Assembly: GCF_000237925.1 (NCBI RefSeq)
Contig: NC_031495.1
Span: 31,378,679-31,442,678 of the forward strand
Reading direction: 5' to 3'
Origin: Schistosoma mansoni
Taxonomy: Eukaryota > Platyhelminthes > Trematoda > Strigeidida > Schistosomatidae
Length of the DNA stretch: 64,000 bases
The translations under genes and the position numbers were made by a program. Below are positions 60,053 to 64,000 of this stretch, piece by piece; positions within the stretch are counted from its first letter, which is position 1, and the number at the start of each line of letters is the position of its first letter. The notes under the pieces are model-generated. The model saw only the letters and a list, made by a program, of their open reading frames with translations, did not search any database and was not told where the DNA came from.

Positions 60053-63000
60053 TGTAAGATCCAAACCTAGTTTCCAACATTGTTATGACAAGTAACTAAT
60101 TGGAACCTTCTTAGCCAAGCTACTGACCTAACTAATTTTAACCAGTCTGAGTAATAAGAAATAACAGGAAACTTGTCATAATTCACTCTACTCAAATTAA
60201 CCACAGCAGTTTTTCTGAACTCAATATTGTCAGGAATGGTTTGTGGACAGTCGGCAATAGCTTTACTGAAATCGGCACGCAGTAAAGTAGGGCATTTAAT
60301 CCACAATTCAAGATCGGCCAACTTTTGTATATCTCTCTTTGTCAACGGCCTTTCCGGTGCGTCAAAGTAAAACTTGAAAACATCTGTTTCACAATGAATG
60401 ACATCACAACTCTTAGACATTTCCATCAAAGGCACTTCCTTGCATACCCCAGGAAAAACGGTCCTAACTTCTTCCGAATTGGTTATCCATTTCTTTAATG
60501 TAAAACCAACTTTACACAATAATTCACTTAATTGCTTAACAAAGTTCTTTGCTTGATCACAAGTGGAAAAAGATACCAAGCAATCATCCACATAGAAATT
60601 GTTCCTAACCGCCTCTACGACATAGCTATCATATCCATCAGAGAATGTTTGAGCAGTCTTGTTCAAGGCAAAGTTCGCACAGAACGGCGATGACGTCACT
60701 CCAAATCGATTAGCTGTCATTTGAAACTCGACTGGTTCTCTTGACATATCTGCATCCTGCCACCATAGAATTCTTAAAGCTCCTTGATCAGATTCAGGGA
60801 CCTTAACTTGCATGAACATCTCTTCAACGTCTGCACAGATGGCAATTTCTTCCTTGCGAAAACGCAATAACATACAAACTAGTTCTCCAGTCGTGTCAGG
60901 TCCTTGATAAATCATATCATTTAGCGAAACCCCAGCTTATTTTGCAGCAAAATCCAGCACCACTCTCAGTTTCTCTGGTTTTTTCGGATTTATCACCACG
61001 TGGTGAGGTAAATACCAACGAGGGAGATAATCTGACCTCAACTGTATTTCAGGGACCTTTCGTGCATAACCTTTAGCAAAATTACTTTCAATACTTCTGG
61101 CATATCTGGAGTGTAGGTTGCTATCCTTCAACAACCTACGCTTCAAACTAAGTAACTTACTGACCGCTACTTCATAGTTTCCCGTCTTTATGTTTGGATT
61201 CATATTCCATGGTATCGGAACTAAGAAGTGACTACCGTCGAAGAAATTACCTCTTTCTGCCATCTCTATTGCTGCTTGGTCCTCTACTGACAGCGATTTA
61301 TCGCTTGAATATACATCGGCGAACTCTGCATCATAGAGCTTACGGAATTGCTCTTCTAATGACTGCAATTTACTCATACAATTACTAACTCTTTTCTTCA
61401 ATCCCGAAAATGATGCAGGTCCAAATACGGTCCACCCGAGCAAAGTTTTTAATGCGTACGGATTTTTTCTTCCACCCAACCGTTGATCGAGTACCCAATG
61501 GGCTTCCGGAACATCACAACCAATCAACGATACAACTTCGCCAGAATCTATAACCTCTAAGGGTACATCACTCAAATGCGGCCACTTGACTAGGCTGCTC
61601 ATAACTGATTTCGTCGGCTTATGCCCTGGTATTTGCGACACTACCAGGACTCCTTCAATCTTAACATGCTCAGATTGGTCTAAAGACTACACTTCAAAAG
61701 GTGTCTTTGTAACCCTTGTTGTCTTATTACCGCTCACAGTTTGTACTATCACTGACGACTGTTCCTCATTTAGCCCCAGCAACTTCAAACATTCTGAACT
61801 GATCAATGTTACGTCAGAACCATTATCCAAAAGTGCGTACCCTACAACTTCAGCGTTTCCCGATCTCAGCCGCACGGGGATCGTTCCCAGACACACATGA
61901 CTGTCCACTGGCCTGTCTTGTCCACAATAGTTTACTGTAGCCAGTTTATCTTCTGATCTATTCTTTGCCGAGTCATTATGCAACAAGGAGTGATGTCTTT
62001 TCGGACATCCGTCAACGGCACAACGTCTCGTCACTTTACATTCAATAGCCTTATGTCCTTGTTTAAGGCATACAAAACAGATACTCATACGTTTGACGTG
62101 CGACCAACGTTCTTCGGTCGTGAGAGCCAAGAACTGTGTACACTCGTAAACTGCATGATCCCCTGAACACATACTGCACCTAACACTTGCGATCGGTGCA
62201 TTCCTCGGTCTCACTACCGAATGGTAACATGACTTCGTGATAACTCCCCCTCTTGGACGTTCAGCCAATCGTCCAAACCTACTCGAAGCGACTCTCGCTT
62301 TAGCTGCCACAAAGTGTGTGAGTTCGGCGAATGTTGGCTCTCCGTCGTCTTCCAGTTCGGCCCATTCCCTTTGCATAGTTTTAGGCAGAAATCTTACCAC
62401 TCTCTCTAATGTAACCAACAAATTTAAGTCGGTAGTGTAGTTCATTTGCTCTAAAATCATGCTACAATTCTCCATTCTTATGGCTAAACTTGAGAGTTGT
62501 TCTGAGTCATGACAACCGTGCTTTACATCATTGAATAAATCCTCCAACGTCTCTCTTGCTATAACATGAGCCTGACTGAACAATCGTTTCAAAATTTCTC
62601 TAGCTCTCTTATACCCAAACGTAGCCTCCATCATTACACATCCTTCAATGGCTGCTTTCGCCTTACCCTTGCAAAAATGGAGCAAATATAGTAAACGTTG
62701 ACTACCGTCAGATACTCTAGCCGAAAAGTACGTATAGAATTGTTTTATAAACTTCCAATACTCCTTCGGTTTTCCATTAAAATAACACAATTCAACTCTC
62801 GGTAGCTCTAGCCCAACTATAGGAACCTTAGGTATTGTGCCCGACCCTGCATGCCCAAGTCTTTCCCTTTTATATAAACTAAGATTCGCTACCTTATCTA
62901 ACGTTACTTCACTATCACTATAGTCTTCCTTAAATGCATCAGAACCATGACATCAAAAAAACTTGCTTTGTGCTAAGGGATTTGTCGTTAAACTTGTCTT

Positions 63001-63176
63001 CATCCTCTCAGACAAGCTTAGGAATTGACTTCTTTGCACGGTTGTTGGGCATCTCGGATTATCGACCAATTTTCAAGCAGCTTGCCGACCAATTTGTTTA
63101 TAACTGTAAGTTCGTACCAAGCAGCTTGCCGACCAATATTTGTTTAGAACTGTAAGATCCAAACCTAGTTTCCAAC
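60053..63176 (-). mobile_element. BEL/Pao LTR-retrotransposon fossil
   Basis: Minus-strand BEL/Pao-family element. Parts in order from the high end: Gag-like region with a CCHC-type knuckle, an aspartic protease region, and a BEL/Pao reverse transcriptase with the YVDD active-site block. I did not see integrase. Long stretches still read openly, so it is fairly young, but it looks broken, with about two or three interruptions. A 26-base motif is repeated directly at 60,053-60,078 and 63,151-63,176, and a short tandem duplication of about 42 bases lies just inside the high end. BEL elements such as Sinbad are known in Schistosoma; the subfamily is not settled. Confidence 0.8.
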
Positions 63177-64000
63177 TAGGTTTGAATTGTTGAATAACTG
63201 AAGAGTAAAATTAGAGACGCGCACAAGGTGTTTTGGGGGTAATAACGGTTCTAAATTTCATCATATATACAAATGTACAAATTTACCTAAACAAATATTA
63301 TCACCCAGTTATTCAACCAACAATTGATACCAAAATATTCAATCTAAATTACAATAAATAGCAAAGTGGTAAGAAATATGTGAAAATTAGCGAAAACACC
63401 AAAAGGTGAGTGTTATTCCATCCTTTCTGGATAGATCAAGTAAGATTCCGTTTGAGCGGCTGTTCTATAACACAAAGTGTTTCAATATCTGGGAAAGTGC
63501 TCCAATTTACAACTAAAATGCACGATCCCAGTCAAAATCAAACCGCACAATCAAAGAGCGAGCAGTTAATATGGCAGCCGCCAGAATAATAACAATTAAA
63601 ACAAACTAAATACAGTTCAGTAAGGAACGTAGAGACTCATTAAAAACGATAAGAAAACCAAGAAAATTAAACGTTACAGACTTAATTAGCATCAAAAAAG
63701 TTGACCATATATACAAATAAAGAAACCACAAGGAAGAAATCACAAATGTATGCATGGAGGGATTTTCACTTTCAAAATGGATCTAACGAGGATGTTTATC
63801 TTATTTGAAATCTGTCTGTCTAATTTCCAATTGCTGAGTTCCATGGTGAAACACAGGATACCGATGTCCTAAATTCGCGTTTTGGAAGTTAGAATGCTTG
63901 TAATCTTAGATTTAGTGTGAATTGATCTTCCAGTGAATGCCACTTATTCGGCCTAAATTGCTTTTGGATCTATACAAATTACGTCTATAAATCTGTGTCA
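63177..64000. other. Non-coding flank beyond the BEL/Pao remains
   Basis: No gene is seen. It may include the remnant of a long terminal repeat, but none could be delimited. GTTGAATAACTG at about 63,189 pairs with CAGTTATTCAAC at about 63,307. Confidence 0.4.

Noticed and set aside
62934-63155. 73-codon plus-strand frame
   Set aside because: Overlaps the tandemly duplicated flank of the BEL/Pao remains and is opposite in strand; no protein-like features.
1-64000. CRISPR arrays, operons, bacterial insertion sequences
   Set aside because: Spliced genes, microsatellites and retroelements show eukaryotic DNA; no regularly spaced short repeats were found.

Overview
The window is AT-rich metazoan DNA from a blood fluke, most likely Schistosoma. 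Three things point there: its repeats (SR2-type RTE LINEs, a tRNA-headed SINE resembling the Schistosoma Sm-alpha family, Penelope-like and BEL/Pao elements), long repeat-filled introns, and a 34-base mini-intron of the kind known near the 5' ends of schistosome genes. No bacterial, CRISPR, rRNA or functional tRNA feature is visible.

The dominant feature is one large minus-strand gene covering about 21.1-54.1 kb. I resolved 27 exons (about 3,119 codons) whose GT/AG boundaries and codon phases agree at all 26 junctions. It encodes the N-terminal two thirds of a KMT2C/KMT2D-type (MLL3/4; Drosophila Lpt/Cmi-type) chromatin regulator: an extended PHD finger, two clusters of PHD fingers, the conserved block around [13 protein letters not shown], an acidic tract, an HMG-box-like domain, and a long Q/P/S-rich tail. 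The last exon seen ends in a splice donor, so the transcript continues. No FYRN, FYRC or SET coding could be found in the remaining 21 kb. Two further upstream exon candidates lie at 54.37-54.79 kb; the start codon is not identified.

Other host coding signals are small: one coiled-coil exon (+, 0.56-0.79 kb), one first exon of a rhodopsin-like GPCR (-, 5.54-5.79 kb), and a doubtful secreted-protein candidate (+, 10.34 kb).

Mobile DNA, in order: SINE at 1.8 kb; SR2-like LINE at 2.4-4.5 kb; a 370-base hairpin repeat at 7.2-7.6 kb; SINEs, one palindromic, at 12.1-14.9 kb; a Penelope-like element at 15.7-17.0 kb. Inside the KMT2 introns lie a LINE with a 14-base target duplication that is itself split by another retroposon (21.7-23.9 kb), several copies of that retroposon family all in one orientation, an SR2 tail (31.4-32.0 kb), and two APE-RT LINE copies sharing 1,224 bases in opposite orientation with no difference in the parts compared (34.8-36.0 and 40.6-41.8 kb), bracketing KMT2 exons 15-18. 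Upstream of the KMT2 gene are a CR1/jockey-like LINE (55.1-56.9 kb), an SR2-like LINE (57.3-59.4 kb) and a broken BEL/Pao element (60.1-63.2 kb).
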